A stretch of DNA of 64,000 bases, from contig NZ_JMIH01000004.1 of assembly GCF_000714815.1 (NCBI RefSeq), positions 124,001-188,000 on the forward strand, read 5' to 3'. The stretch comes from Anditalea andensis. Its GTDB lineage: Bacteria > Bacteroidota > Bacteroidia > Cytophagales > Cyclobacteriaceae. Of this stretch, positions 47,792 to 57,005 are shown piece after piece. Each line of letters opens with the position of its first letter. Position 1 is the stretch's first letter. The translations under genes and the position numbers were made by a program. Under the pieces are notes generated by a model that made no database searches, was not told the DNA's origin, and saw only the letters and a program-made list of their open reading frames with translations.

Positions 47792-50700
47792 ATGATTAAC
47801 AGCAAAATTATGTATGAGGTATTCAATAAATCGTATACACCTGGTTTTCTATTGAATCCAAATGCCAACTTTGAAATTATTTCAATAAATGATGCCATGT
47901 TAAATCTTCTGGGTTTAAATCGAAAAGAACATGACGGTGGGCAGGTAAAAGGAATATTAAATAAAATAGATAGTCCCTTTCAAAAAAGTTTACTAGATGG
48001 CATATATGAAATTGTCCAAGTAGTAATAAATACTAAATCAGAGCAGGAAATATCAGTACCTATCCATACGAAAGCAAATACCGCTAACAAGCACTTACAA
48101 ATAAGGGTAACTCCTATCTATAATGCTACTGAAAAAATTGAATACCTATTTTTACAAATGTTTGATCCGGCAAACGTTTTACCGGATATCACTGCTGAAA
48201 TTGACCCATTAGAAAGGTCTGAGGTAGGATTTATAGCCAAAAAAATGTTTTTTTCGCATAAAGATGCCCATTTACTTTTCAATTTAGACCCTTTATATAA
48301 ATTTATTTATCATCCTGACACACTGCAAATAGTAGAGGTCAACCAACCTGCTATACACGCACTGGGATATGATTATTCGGAGTTTTTTGACATGGCAGTG
48401 AATGAATTATTTGTTTTAAATGATAACATAGATGTTTTTAAAAACAAGAAGTCAAAGCAAACCCTGAATATGGAGCTGCCTATTTTAATGACCCTCCAAA
48501 AAAAAGATGGCCAATTAATAAAAGTATCATGCACCTTTAATGTAATTAATGCATTACACCCTGCTAAAATTTTAATATGTCAGGATGTAACTGACAGGGA
48601 AGCCGCTTTAGCAAAATTAGAGGACAATGAAACCAAGCTGCTGGCTGCTCAGCAGTTGGCTAAAATAGGGTATTGGAAGGTAGATCTCATGACGGGAGAT
48701 GTGTTTATGTCAGAAGAAATTTACCAAATATGGCAAATAGATAAAAACAGTGTGATTGATGCACCTGAAGCATTTCTCCATTATGTACATCCGGATGACA
48801 GAAAAGCCTTTAGCTCTAGATTATCTGCTGCTATGGAAGGTAATGCCAATAAGGATTTTGAACACAGAATAATTTTAAACTCCGGTGAGATCAAGTGGCT
48901 GTACCAAAAGGAAAATCTAGTAACCAATAGCCATGGAGAAATAGTGCTTCTAGAAGGTACGGTACAAGATATCACCGAGAGAAAACTGGCTGAAGAGAAA
49001 TTATTGAAAAGTGAAGCTAGGCATCGGGGCTTAGTAGAAACACAGACTCATTATGTAGTGAGAATAGATTTAAATGGAAATTATACCTTTATCAACAAAA
49101 AATATGAGCAAGATTTTGGTTGGGTATTCAACGAAGACAATAGCAGTGATCAGCGTTCATTTCTGTCTACAAAAGATTATCACCATTACAGAATAAGAGA
49201 GATCATCGCACAATGCCTTCAAAACCCTAATCAGGTCTATAAGGTCGAATTGGACAAGGTTACCCCAAATGGAGGTACCATTCATACTTTATGGGATTTT
49301 ATTTGTCTTACGGATCCTGATGGAAAACCTGTGGAATTTCAGAGTATGGGAACAGATATCACCTCTAGGATAAAAATAGAAAAAGAATTACAAGAAAGTA
49401 AAAAAAGATATGAATATGTGATTCAGGCTACTTCTGATGCTATCTGGGATTGGGATTTGACCGAAGGGACTATTTTTATATCTACAGGTTTTTATAATGC
49501 ATTTGGATATCAGGCAGATGATTTCAATATGCCTAATACATCCTGGTTTAACTTTGTACACCCTAATGACATGCAAAGAGTAATAGATTCAATAGATCTA
49601 GTATTAAAAGGGGAAGGCCTTACCTGGGAATCCGAATACAGGTTTAAGAAAGCCAACGGTATATATACATATATCAAAGACAGAGGGGTAATCATCAGAG
49701 ATACTGATGGCCATGCCGTCCGGATGGTAGGGGCTGCACACGACATTACTGAAGAAAAAGCGACAGAAAGAGAAGACAAACTCAAACTTGGCCTAAGAAA
49801 AGTATTCTCAGAAAACCTGTCCCTGGAAAAAACCTATGAGAAAATATTGATGCATATCGTAGGATATAGGGAACTTCCTTTTGGTGAGATATGGGTTACC
49901 AATTATGAACAAAACAGACTCTTTAGGGCAGCTCACTTCGGTAGTGCTATCCATATAGAGGATTACGAGAAAATCAACCTGAACATTAATCAAGGTCTAC
50001 CTGGATATGTTTGGCAGTCAAAATCATATCACATCATACATGATTTAGACGAGAGTCCTATTTATATACATAAAGCATTTGCAAGGAAAAACGGCCTCAA
50101 GAGCGCTATAGCATATCCTATCATCATTCAGGAGCAGGTAGTGGGCGTAATAGTGTTGTATAAAAATTCAGATCCAACCCTGGATCATGGCTTCTCTATC
50201 AGCCAATATATCATAGACCAAATTGCTACAGATATCCAAAGAAAAAAAGCCGAGCTAGAACTCAACCTGTTTTTTGACCTTTCTCCTGATTTTTTATGCA
50301 TTGCAAGTTTTGATGGATATTTCAAGAAAATAAATCCGTCTTTCGAACAGGCTTTGGGCTATACGCATGAAGAGATATTAAAAACACCATTTATAGACTT
50401 AGTGCACCCTGATTTTAAAAAAAACACTTACCAGACACTGGCTTTTCTGAGTAGCGGTCAAAAAGTATCCTACCATGAAACGAAGTATCTTACAAAAAAT
50501 GGAAATTATATTTGGCTTGCCTGGACATCTACGCCCCTGGAAGAGGACGGACTAATATTCGGCATAGCTAAAAATATCACTGAAAAGAAAGAACAGGAAT
50601 CATTACTAGCAGCCTCTAATAAGAAAATTGCAGAAACTCTTGAAAGTATACGTGACGGCTTCTTTTCTCTGGATAAAAAATGGAACATTACCTATTGGAA

Positions 50701-52048
50701 CAATGAAGCTGAGCGAATCATAGGCAAAAAAAGGGAAGAGGTTTTAAATCAAAACTTTTGGAAAATGTTTCCCGAAACCCGTGATTTGGCATTTCATAGC
50801 CGTTATGAACAGGCATTAAAAGAACAAGAACCATCTAGATTTGAAGCGTACTATGCCCCATTAGAGCTATGGCTTGATACCAGTGTATACCCTTCAGGTC
50901 AGGGGTTAACGATTTATTTTAAAGACATTACCTCAAAAAAAATAGCCGAACTGGAACTGGTTCAATTCAAAAAGATCATAGAAAGCTCCAAAGAATGTAT
51001 AGGCATCATCCATAGTGACAAAAAAACATCTTACATCAACCCATCATTCTCGTCATTAATGGGATATGAGGAGGAAGAAGTAAAAAAAGTTGACAATTCT
51101 TTGGAATATTATGCCGATCAAGCTTTTGCAACCGAAGTTTTTCAAGAAATATTTTCTGGCCATCACTGGCAGGGTGATATAGATCTGATAACCAAAGAAG
51201 GGAAAACTATTCATTTCTACTTAAGTGCAGGACCTATCTACAATGATAAAGGGGAACTGATCGCAGCATTTGGTATCCATACAGATATAAGTGAGAGAAA
51301 AGCTGTGGAAAAAAAGTTATATCAGTTAAATGTAAACCTAACCAAACAAGCCAAAGATCTGGCGTTTTCGAATGCTGAATTGGAACAGTTTGCCTATGTC
51401 GCATCCCATGATCTTCAAGAGCCTCTAAGAATGATCAGCAGTTTTCTTCAGCAAATTGAAAAGAAATATAATCCATTACTTGATGACAAGGGTAGGCAGT
51501 ACATACATTTTGCCATAGATGGTGCCCAAAGGATGAAGCAGATTATATTGGACCTGTTATCCTATTCGAGAGTAGGCAGAATGGAAGAGTCACATGAAAA
51601 CATAAATTTGAATGAACTTATTTCAGAGATCAAAGCTTTGCTAAAAAAACAAACCGATGATACTCAGGCGATCATCGATTATGAAAGACTTCCCATCATT
51701 AAAAGTGTAAAAACCCCTCTTAGGCACCTGTTTTTAAACATAATAGAAAATGGGTTAAAATACCAAGCTGAAGGGGCTACCCCTCATATAAAGATCAGCA
51801 GCAAAAGTTTGCAAAATCATTGGCATTTTCAAGTGAAAGATAATGGAATAGGAATCAATCCGGATTACTTTGAAAAAATATTCATCATGTTCCAAAGACT
51901 ACATTATAAAGACCAATACTCGGGCTCCGGTATGGGGTTGGCTATTTGTAAAAAAATCGTGGATTATTTGGGTGGGGACATTTGGGTGGAATCCCGGGAA
52001 GGAGAAGGCAGCACATTTAATTTCACTATATTAAAAGTGTTGGATTGA
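47792..52048 (+). CDS. Multi-PAS/GAF hybrid-length sensor histidine kinase 3, catalytically complete
   Basis: 1418 residues, cytosolic. By eye: N-terminal PAS-like segment (1-125), PAS (about 165-275), PAS_3 (290-400), PAS (410-525), PAS_3 (535-650), GAF (655-820), three PAS (825-1170), DHp and HATPase_c. The H-box is FAYVASHDLQEPLR with the phospho-acceptor His1206. N-box IIENGLKYQ, G1 KDNGIGINP and G2 GSGMGLAICKK are all present, so this is the only full kinase of the trio. It should phosphorylate itself and pass the phosphate to receivers; two follow directly (genes at 52103 and 53722). Confidence 0.95.
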   Translation: MINSKIMYEVFNKSYTPGFLLNPNANFEIISINDAMLNLLGLNRKEHDGGQVKGILNKIDSPFQKSLLDGIYEIVQVVINTKSEQEISVPIHTKANTANKHLQIRVTPIYNATEKIEYLFLQMFDPANVLPDITAEIDPLERSEVGFIAKKMFFSHKDAHLLFNLDPLYKFIYHPDTLQIVEVNQPAIHALGYDYSEFFDMAVNELFVLNDNIDVFKNKKSKQTLNMELPILMTLQKKDGQLIKVSCTFNVINALHPAKILICQDVTDREAALAKLEDNETKLLAAQQLAKIGYWKVDLMTGDVFMSEEIYQIWQIDKNSVIDAPEAFLHYVHPDDRKAFSSRLSAAMEGNANKDFEHRIILNSGEIKWLYQKENLVTNSHGEIVLLEGTVQDITERKLAEEKLLKSEARHRGLVETQTHYVVRIDLNGNYTFINKKYEQDFGWVFNEDNSSDQRSFLSTKDYHHYRIREIIAQCLQNPNQVYKVELDKVTPNGGTIHTLWDFICLTDPDGKPVEFQSMGTDITSRIKIEKELQESKKRYEYVIQATSDAIWDWDLTEGTIFISTGFYNAFGYQADDFNMPNTSWFNFVHPNDMQRVIDSIDLVLKGEGLTWESEYRFKKANGIYTYIKDRGVIIRDTDGHAVRMVGAAHDITEEKATEREDKLKLGLRKVFSENLSLEKTYEKILMHIVGYRELPFGEIWVTNYEQNRLFRAAHFGSAIHIEDYEKINLNINQGLPGYVWQSKSYHIIHDLDESPIYIHKAFARKNGLKSAIAYPIIIQEQVVGVIVLYKNSDPTLDHGFSISQYIIDQIATDIQRKKAELELNLFFDLSPDFLCIASFDGYFKKINPSFEQALGYTHEEILKTPFIDLVHPDFKKNTYQTLAFLSSGQKVSYHETKYLTKNGNYIWLAWTSTPLEEDGLIFGIAKNITEKKEQESLLAASNKKIAETLESIRDGFFSLDKKWNITYWNNEAERIIGKKREEVLNQNFWKMFPETRDLAFHSRYEQALKEQEPSRFEAYYAPLELWLDTSVYPSGQGLTIYFKDITSKKIAELELVQFKKIIESSKECIGIIHSDKKTSYINPSFSSLMGYEEEEVKKVDNSLEYYADQAFATEVFQEIFSGHHWQGDIDLITKEGKTIHFYLSAGPIYNDKGELIAAFGIHTDISERKAVEKKLYQLNVNLTKQAKDLAFSNAELEQFAYVASHDLQEPLRMISSFLQQIEKKYNPLLDDKGRQYIHFAIDGAQRMKQIILDLLSYSRVGRMEESHENINLNELISEIKALLKKQTDDTQAIIDYERLPIIKSVKTPLRHLFLNIIENGLKYQAEGATPHIKISSKSLQNHWHFQVKDNGIGINPDYFEKIFIMFQRLHYKDQYSGSGMGLAICKKIVDYLGGDIWVESREGEGSTFNFTILKVLD

Positions 52049-52102
52049 CATAAGAATATAGGTTTTCGATAATATGAAAATTTAGCTTATAATGAAGTAC
52101 AT

Positions 52103-53722
52103 ATGGTAGATAACAACAGTTTTAAATTGTCAGAACAATCTCTAAATGCTGTAAAAGGGTATGATATTTTAGATAGTTTATCTGAAAAAGAATATGATGA
52201 TATTACTTTTTTAGCCGCTATGATTTGCGGGACCCCTATTTCTTTGATCACTATTCTGGATGAAAGAAGACAGTTTTTTAAATCTAACCATGGAATCGAT
52301 ATTAAAGAAACCATCATAGACCACTCCTTCTGTATGCATACCATACAACATAAAGAACCATTTGTGGTTCAAGATGCGCGTATCGATGATAGGTTTAACG
52401 ATAACCCATTGGTAACGGGATATCCACATGTGGTTTTTTATGCAGGCATTTCATTGGTTTCTTCAGATAATGCTCCGATAGGAGCGTTATGTGTAAAAGA
52501 TATCGAACCCAGATCCTTAAATACAAGCCAAATAGACGCTTTAAAAAAGTTGTCGAGACAAGTTCAGAGATTATTGGAGTTAAGACGCAAAAACAATATT
52601 CTGGAACAAACACGAAAATTAATAAGACACCAAAGCATATTAATGGAGGATTTCGCCAATATAACCGGGAAAAATCTGATCTCTACCTTAAACAAACTGC
52701 AAACTTACTTTAATAATAAAGATGAAATCAATGTTAACCTGCCTATAGATGGACCGTTTTATCAAAACTTAAAAGGGGCCCTGGATGAAATAAATCTTAC
52801 CCTGGACCAGGTATTAGCGTATGCCCATACTGAAATATCCCCCTCAGTATATGCTAAAATTGATTTTAAAAATCTCATTAACGACATATTTCTTCACCTC
52901 GGTACAGGAGTATCGCATAAAAGTATCCACATAGAGATCAAGGAGTACGCTGACATCTATTTACCCGCTGCATTATTAAAAAAAGTTTTTTCCATACTTT
53001 TAATGCAGTCTACTATGCACCTAAGGGAAACTGTCCATCCTAAAATATCTATTGACGTAGAAGAAAAAAATAATTTCTACCATTTTATCCTTAAAGATAA
53101 AGGTACAGTGGCTTTAAACATCCCAGGAGACACTCCTATCAATCCGTTTAAACATTCGCCCATCTCATCAAATAGCAGAAATAATCTGCTGGATCTGGCC
53201 ATCTGTCAGAAAATAGTGCAGCGTCATGGTGGCAAATTATCAGTAAAACCTTCAAAAGACAATGGAAACACTTATAGAATCATATTTGCCAAACCTGTTC
53301 ATATTTTATTGGTAGAAGATTCAGAAGGTGACATACTTTTAACTACGGAGGTCTTACAGGAGAGTAAGTTAAATAACTTTGTAAGCATCGTAAGAAATGG
53401 TGAAGAAGCAATTCATTACTTAGAAAAAGGATGTCCGGGCCAAATTTCCACCTACCCTGATCTGGTATTACTAGATGTTAATTTGCCTAAAAAAAACGGA
53501 CACGAAGTGCTCGATCATTTAAAAAACAATCCTAAAACTTCCGATTTACCGGTTATCATCATCAGCACTTCACCCTATGAAAATGACCAGCCTATATCAA
53601 TGCAAAAACTGGCTGAAGGTTATATAGTAAAGCCTGTGGAAGTGGAAATTTTTGATGAAATAGTTTCTAAATTGAAAGTCCATTGGGCCAATCATATATA
53701 TAATATAACAGATATAAACTAG
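52103..53722 (+). CDS. GAF - degenerate histidine kinase - receiver hybrid protein
   Basis: 539 residues. GAF at about 15-160 (SLITILDERRQFFKSNHGI, HSFCMHTIQHKEPFVV, IGALCVKD). A DHp-like helix pair at 175-260 reads FANITGKNLISTL, with Lys190 where His is expected. The ATPase-like part (265-395) has lost the DxGxG box (LKDKGTVALN). A full receiver domain follows (about 400-520) with acidic ILLVEDSEGD, phospho-acceptor Asp458 in VLLDVNLP, IIISTS and the conserved Lys in VKPVE. So it is likely a phosphate receiver rather than a kinase. It lies 54 bp after kinase 3, and its stop overlaps the next start. Confidence 0.9.
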   Translation: MVDNNSFKLSEQSLNAVKGYDILDSLSEKEYDDITFLAAMICGTPISLITILDERRQFFKSNHGIDIKETIIDHSFCMHTIQHKEPFVVQDARIDDRFNDNPLVTGYPHVVFYAGISLVSSDNAPIGALCVKDIEPRSLNTSQIDALKKLSRQVQRLLELRRKNNILEQTRKLIRHQSILMEDFANITGKNLISTLNKLQTYFNNKDEINVNLPIDGPFYQNLKGALDEINLTLDQVLAYAHTEISPSVYAKIDFKNLINDIFLHLGTGVSHKSIHIEIKEYADIYLPAALLKKVFSILLMQSTMHLRETVHPKISIDVEEKNNFYHFILKDKGTVALNIPGDTPINPFKHSPISSNSRNNLLDLAICQKIVQRHGGKLSVKPSKDNGNTYRIIFAKPVHILLVEDSEGDILLTTEVLQESKLNNFVSIVRNGEEAIHYLEKGCPGQISTYPDLVLLDVNLPKKNGHEVLDHLKNNPKTSDLPVIIISTSPYENDQPISMQKLAEGYIVKPVEVEIFDEIVSKLKVHWANHIYNITDIN

Positions 53723-54762
53723 TGTTTAAAGATACCCATCCATACCGCATACTTGTGATCGAGGACAATCCTGGAGATTTACTTCTCATTACAGATTATC
53801 TGGAGGAACATATAGCCACTCCGATAATAGAGATCGCCAAAAATTATAAAGAAGCGTCCCTGTTATTGACCAGTCCTGAACATAAAACCTTTGATGTAAT
53901 ATTTTTAGACCTTTCTTTGCCGGATAATCAAGGGGAAAATTTAATTAACGAGGTAGTAAGCATCAATGCCAACAGCCCCATTATTGTTTTATCCGGCTAT
54001 TCTGATTTTGAATTCAGTATTAAGTCCCTTTCTTTGGGCATTTCTGATTATTTACTTAAGGATGAACTCACCCCATCATCTTTATATAAAAGTCTGATTT
54101 ATAACATCGAACGAAAAAAAATACTATCTGATTTAGAAGAGGCAAAGTTAAGATACGGTAATCTATTTCAATTAAGCCCTCAACCTATGTTTGTCTTTGA
54201 CTCAGAGACTTTGATGTTTTTAGATGTTAACATATCCGCCATAAAACATTACGGATACGCTATCGAAGAATTTTTATCTATGAGCATCAGGGAGATCCGG
54301 CCAAAAGAAGATCTTCAAGAATTTGATGAAATATGGAAAGTCGCTTCATCCAATAACAAATCCTATAATAAACTCATCAATAGACATATAACAAAAAACG
54401 GAAGAATTATTCAGGTAGAAATCCAAAGCAACTATATCAATTATAAAGGCAGGGATGCACGGATTGTATTGGCCAATGACATCACGGACCAGATGAACCA
54501 TATATCTACCATAGAAAAACAAAATTCTAAATTAAAGGAAATATCCTGGATACAATCCCATGTAGTACGGGCACCTATAGCCCGCCTGATGAGCTTGGTA
54601 AACTTAATAAAAATGGACCGTGATAATGTGGAAAACCACCAGGAACTGCTAGATTATATACTGGATTCTGCTCATGAACTCGATGATATCGTTAGAGATA
54701 TCTCTGCCAGGGCTGAACAGATCCATATAGCTACTCATACTCAATCTCCTGATAAGGAATAA
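53722..54762 (+). CDS. Receiver - PAS - DHp protein lacking an ATPase domain
   Basis: 346 residues from GTG, which overlaps the previous stop (TAGTG), so translation is coupled. Receiver at 5-125: ILVIEDNPGD, phospho-acceptor Asp63 in IFLDLSLPD, LSGYSD and Lys in LLKDE. PAS at about 140-255 (LFQLSPQPMFVFDSETLMF). Then a DHp helix pair with WIQSHVVRAPIARLMSL, where His280 is in the phospho-acceptor position, ending about 65 residues later. No N, G1 or G2 boxes follow; the stop comes right after the second helix. A histidine phosphotransfer role is plausible. Simple truncation of a kinase gene is the alternative. Confidence 0.9.
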   Translation: MFKDTHPYRILVIEDNPGDLLLITDYLEEHIATPIIEIAKNYKEASLLLTSPEHKTFDVIFLDLSLPDNQGENLINEVVSINANSPIIVLSGYSDFEFSIKSLSLGISDYLLKDELTPSSLYKSLIYNIERKKILSDLEEAKLRYGNLFQLSPQPMFVFDSETLMFLDVNISAIKHYGYAIEEFLSMSIREIRPKEDLQEFDEIWKVASSNNKSYNKLINRHITKNGRIIQVEIQSNYINYKGRDARIVLANDITDQMNHISTIEKQNSKLKEISWIQSHVVRAPIARLMSLVNLIKMDRDNVENHQELLDYILDSAHELDDIVRDISARAEQIHIATHTQSPDKE

Positions 54763-54768
54763 TAGCTT

Positions 54769-55206
54769 CTAAGCGATCCGAGCCAATGTAGCCAGACCGT
54801 TTTCTACTTCCGCAGCTAGCTCCTGGATGGTTTTGTTTTCCAGCATATGGGTAAGGCTTTCCCGGATATCCTTAAATTCATTATGGATGGGACACGGATT
54901 TAGTTCTGAGCATTGCTTTAACCCTAGGGCACATCCTCTAAAAATTTTGTCTCCGTCTATGGCTATTACCAGGTCTATGGCTTTTAACTTCTCTTGTTCA
55001 CTGTTGATAAAAAAGCCACCAGTAGGACCTTTGGATGAACTGATTATATTTTTTTTGGCCAAAGATTGCAATACTTTTGCTGTAAAGAATTCTGGAGCAT
55101 CTATCTCTTTACAGATATCCTTTACTCCCATCTTTTTCCCGTGTTTAGTTTGCGAGCAGATAAATATTACTGCCCTGATACCATATTCACAAGCTTTTGA
55201 AAACAT
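54769..55206 (-). CDS. Rrf2-family transcriptional regulator (NsrR/IscR-like)
   Basis: 145 residues. Winged helix-turn-helix at the N-terminus (FSKACEYGIRAVIFICSQ, then VKDICKEIDAPEFFTAKVLQSLAKKNIISSSKGPTGGF in shorter pieces along residues 28-67). Three cysteines in CALGLKQCSELNPC (C-x6-C-x5-C) could hold an iron-sulfur cluster, as in NsrR and IscR. Such proteins sense nitric oxide or cluster status. With the hemerythrin and Nrf genes next to it, an NO or nitrite response is the best guess. It is convergent with the signalling cluster, only 6 bp away. Confidence 0.92.
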   Translation of the reverse strand: MFSKACEYGIRAVIFICSQTKHGKKMGVKDICKEIDAPEFFTAKVLQSLAKKNIISSSKGPTGGFFINSEQEKLKAIDLVIAIDGDKIFRGCALGLKQCSELNPCPIHNEFKDIRESLTHMLENKTIQELAAEVENGLATLARIA

Positions 55207-55396
55207 ATTAATCTTAATTTACTATTACTTCATCTTTAGGCATCTATTTTATTTAGATAGAATAGCATAGCCAATGGTCCAGATTATATCTAAAATATGC
55301 CAATATATTGAAAAACAAATCATGTCATAAGTCAATGCGGCAAAACATCTTAATAAAGATAGACCTATTATATGGATCTCCTAACATCAATTTTAA

Positions 55397-55882
55397 TTAC
55401 TTATTCTCAACCCAAAACTCATCATCCCAAATTTCCTGAAATTTAAAGTGTACTTTTTTTATGGCTTTTTCCATCTCTGCCAGATCTTTATCCATCAGTT
55501 CTGCCTGCATGTGTTGAAATAATTTTCTTTCTTCAAAGCGAATATGGGACTCTAATGTATCAGAAAACTTTTTGATATCTAAATTTTCACTAGGAACTTG
55601 CTGATTTATATTACTTATCTGTGTTCTTAAAAGTTGGTGTTCAAATTCTGCCTGAATCCTCATAGAATCATTCTTGCCCAAATAGGAAAATACCAACCCC
55701 TCCTCAATCTGAAAATGTGGCTCTAAATAACTTTCAGCAAAATATTTAATATAACCGATCAGTCTATTCCGTTCTATTCCTGATTTCAACCCCTGTCTGA
55801 TCTTCCATACCAATAACAAGGCTCCGTGATGGTCTTGGGACAATGGTATGAGTGCAGTATGTCTTTTTAAAGGCATTGCCAT
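55397..55882 (-). CDS. Hemerythrin HHE-domain protein
   Basis: 161 residues, all-helical. The iron-binding pattern is visible: LSQDHHGALL, EPHFQIEEGLVF, EFEHQLLRTQ and ESHIRFEERKLFQHM, giving the His and Glu ligands for a di-iron centre. Such single-domain proteins bind O2 or NO or help repair iron centres. It is on the same strand as, and 190 bp before, the Rrf2 gene, so co-transcription is possible. The nearby nitrite reductase supports an NO-related role (inferred). Confidence 0.9.
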   Translation of the reverse strand: MAMPLKRHTALIPLSQDHHGALLLVWKIRQGLKSGIERNRLIGYIKYFAESYLEPHFQIEEGLVFSYLGKNDSMRIQAEFEHQLLRTQISNINQQVPSENLDIKKFSDTLESHIRFEERKLFQHMQAELMDKDLAEMEKAIKKVHFKFQEIWDDEFWVENK

Positions 55883-56340
55883 GTGTGTTTTTATTTTCTA
55901 CGCCCCTAAAATGAAATTAAAAAATAACCTTTATCCTCTATCTTTCAATCAAAGATACGGATATAAGAGATTATTAAAAAGACATTTTTATCTGGATTAA
56001 TCATTCTTTATTGAAAAAGCTGCCAAACCCTGTTAAACAGTACCGTATCCACATTTAAATCTTTAAGAATAAAATATATCTAATCATTACTTTAATACCA
56101 GAAATTTTATCCCTAAGAGAACTGGTACAAAAAGCATAAAGGAACCTTCACTTCCTACATCCTTAATATTTTATATCCTTAAACTTAACACGGAAAACGC
56201 ATAAGGTATTCATAAAAAAATTACATTTTATTTATTAAAGGTTATATAACAAAGCTCGATATTAAATTTTTGAATTAAAATTATTTGAATATATATATTA
56301 ATATACTATTTTAGTCTTTAAGTCTTAAAACCAGCACATC
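55883..56340. other. Divergent intergenic region
   Basis: 458 bp, AT-rich. No gene or clear operator was found. Confidence 0.5.
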
Positions 56341-56601
56341 ATGACTACGTTTTACGTGATCGATTTACTATCAGATCCAAATGGATATCACCTCATACAT
56401 AAATATGGTTGTCTTCATTTTCCTAATAATTTTTATGAAATAGGTCTATTTGATACCTACGCCCAAGCTGCACTCACCTCCAAGCTAATGCTCCCCAATA
56501 CCTCCTGCTGTCCACATTGTATATCAATGTGTAAAGAAACCAATGACACGGTCCATCTAGACTACCCATCTCCAAAGGTGTTGGATTTAAAGACTAAATA
56601 A
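56341..56601 (+). CDS. Small Cys/His-containing protein of unknown function
   Basis: 86 residues. The layout YHLIHKYGCLHFP, then LFDTYAQAAL and CCPHCISMCKE resembles small Bacteroidota proteins in which a Cys-His pair and a C-terminal C-x2-C cluster probably bind a metal. No signal peptide. It lies alone between the hemerythrin and nrfH. I cannot name a function; the conserved pattern argues that it is a real gene. Confidence 0.65.
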   Translation: MTTFYVIDLLSDPNGYHLIHKYGCLHFPNNFYEIGLFDTYAQAALTSKLMLPNTSCCPHCISMCKETNDTVHLDYPSPKVLDLKTK

Positions 56602-57005
56602 CCTAATTAACCCCCACTTATCATCACAATACTCAAAGCTACTATAATCAGCCAGAGCATTATAATACCTCTACGGCCCCACTTTTACCTAACATAGTCA
56701 GTAAATAAATTTCAGCATCCTATACTTTGTAAAATCATAAAATCTTTAATAATTCTGGGAACCGGAAAATATCTCTGACAAGCAAGATCATACCGTTTTA
56801 AAAATTTTTTTAAAAATGGTCTTAAACACGGTTTGACATTTTAAAACACTTATTATCAGTTATGTTTTTAAAAAAAATGGTATTTATATTATTTATTAGG
56901 TCCATTTTTTAAGTTTTTTTTTATAAAATTTTTATCAAACTGATAATTATCATAATTTAAAGGTTTAGAGTTCTTTACTTTTATCGCACTAATCCTTTAA
57001 AAATT
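56602..57005. other. Promoter region of the nrf operon
   Basis: 404 bp, very A/T-rich with T and A tracts at 56790-56935. It contains the palindrome TGATAATTATCA at 56941. Confidence 0.6.
56941..56952. promoter_or_regulatory. FNR/CRP-like palindrome before nrfH
   Basis: TGATAATTATCA is a perfect 12-bp palindrome with TGAT-N4-ATCA, the inner part of the FNR-type site TTGAT-N4-ATCAA. It is centred about 60 bp before the nrfH ATG. Control by an FNR/CRP-family protein would suit an anaerobic nitrite reductase. Confidence 0.5.

Noticed and set aside
47572-47898. 108-codon minus-strand frame at the start of kinase 3
   Set aside because: Hydrophobic, T-rich artefact overlapping the kinase start and its promoter.
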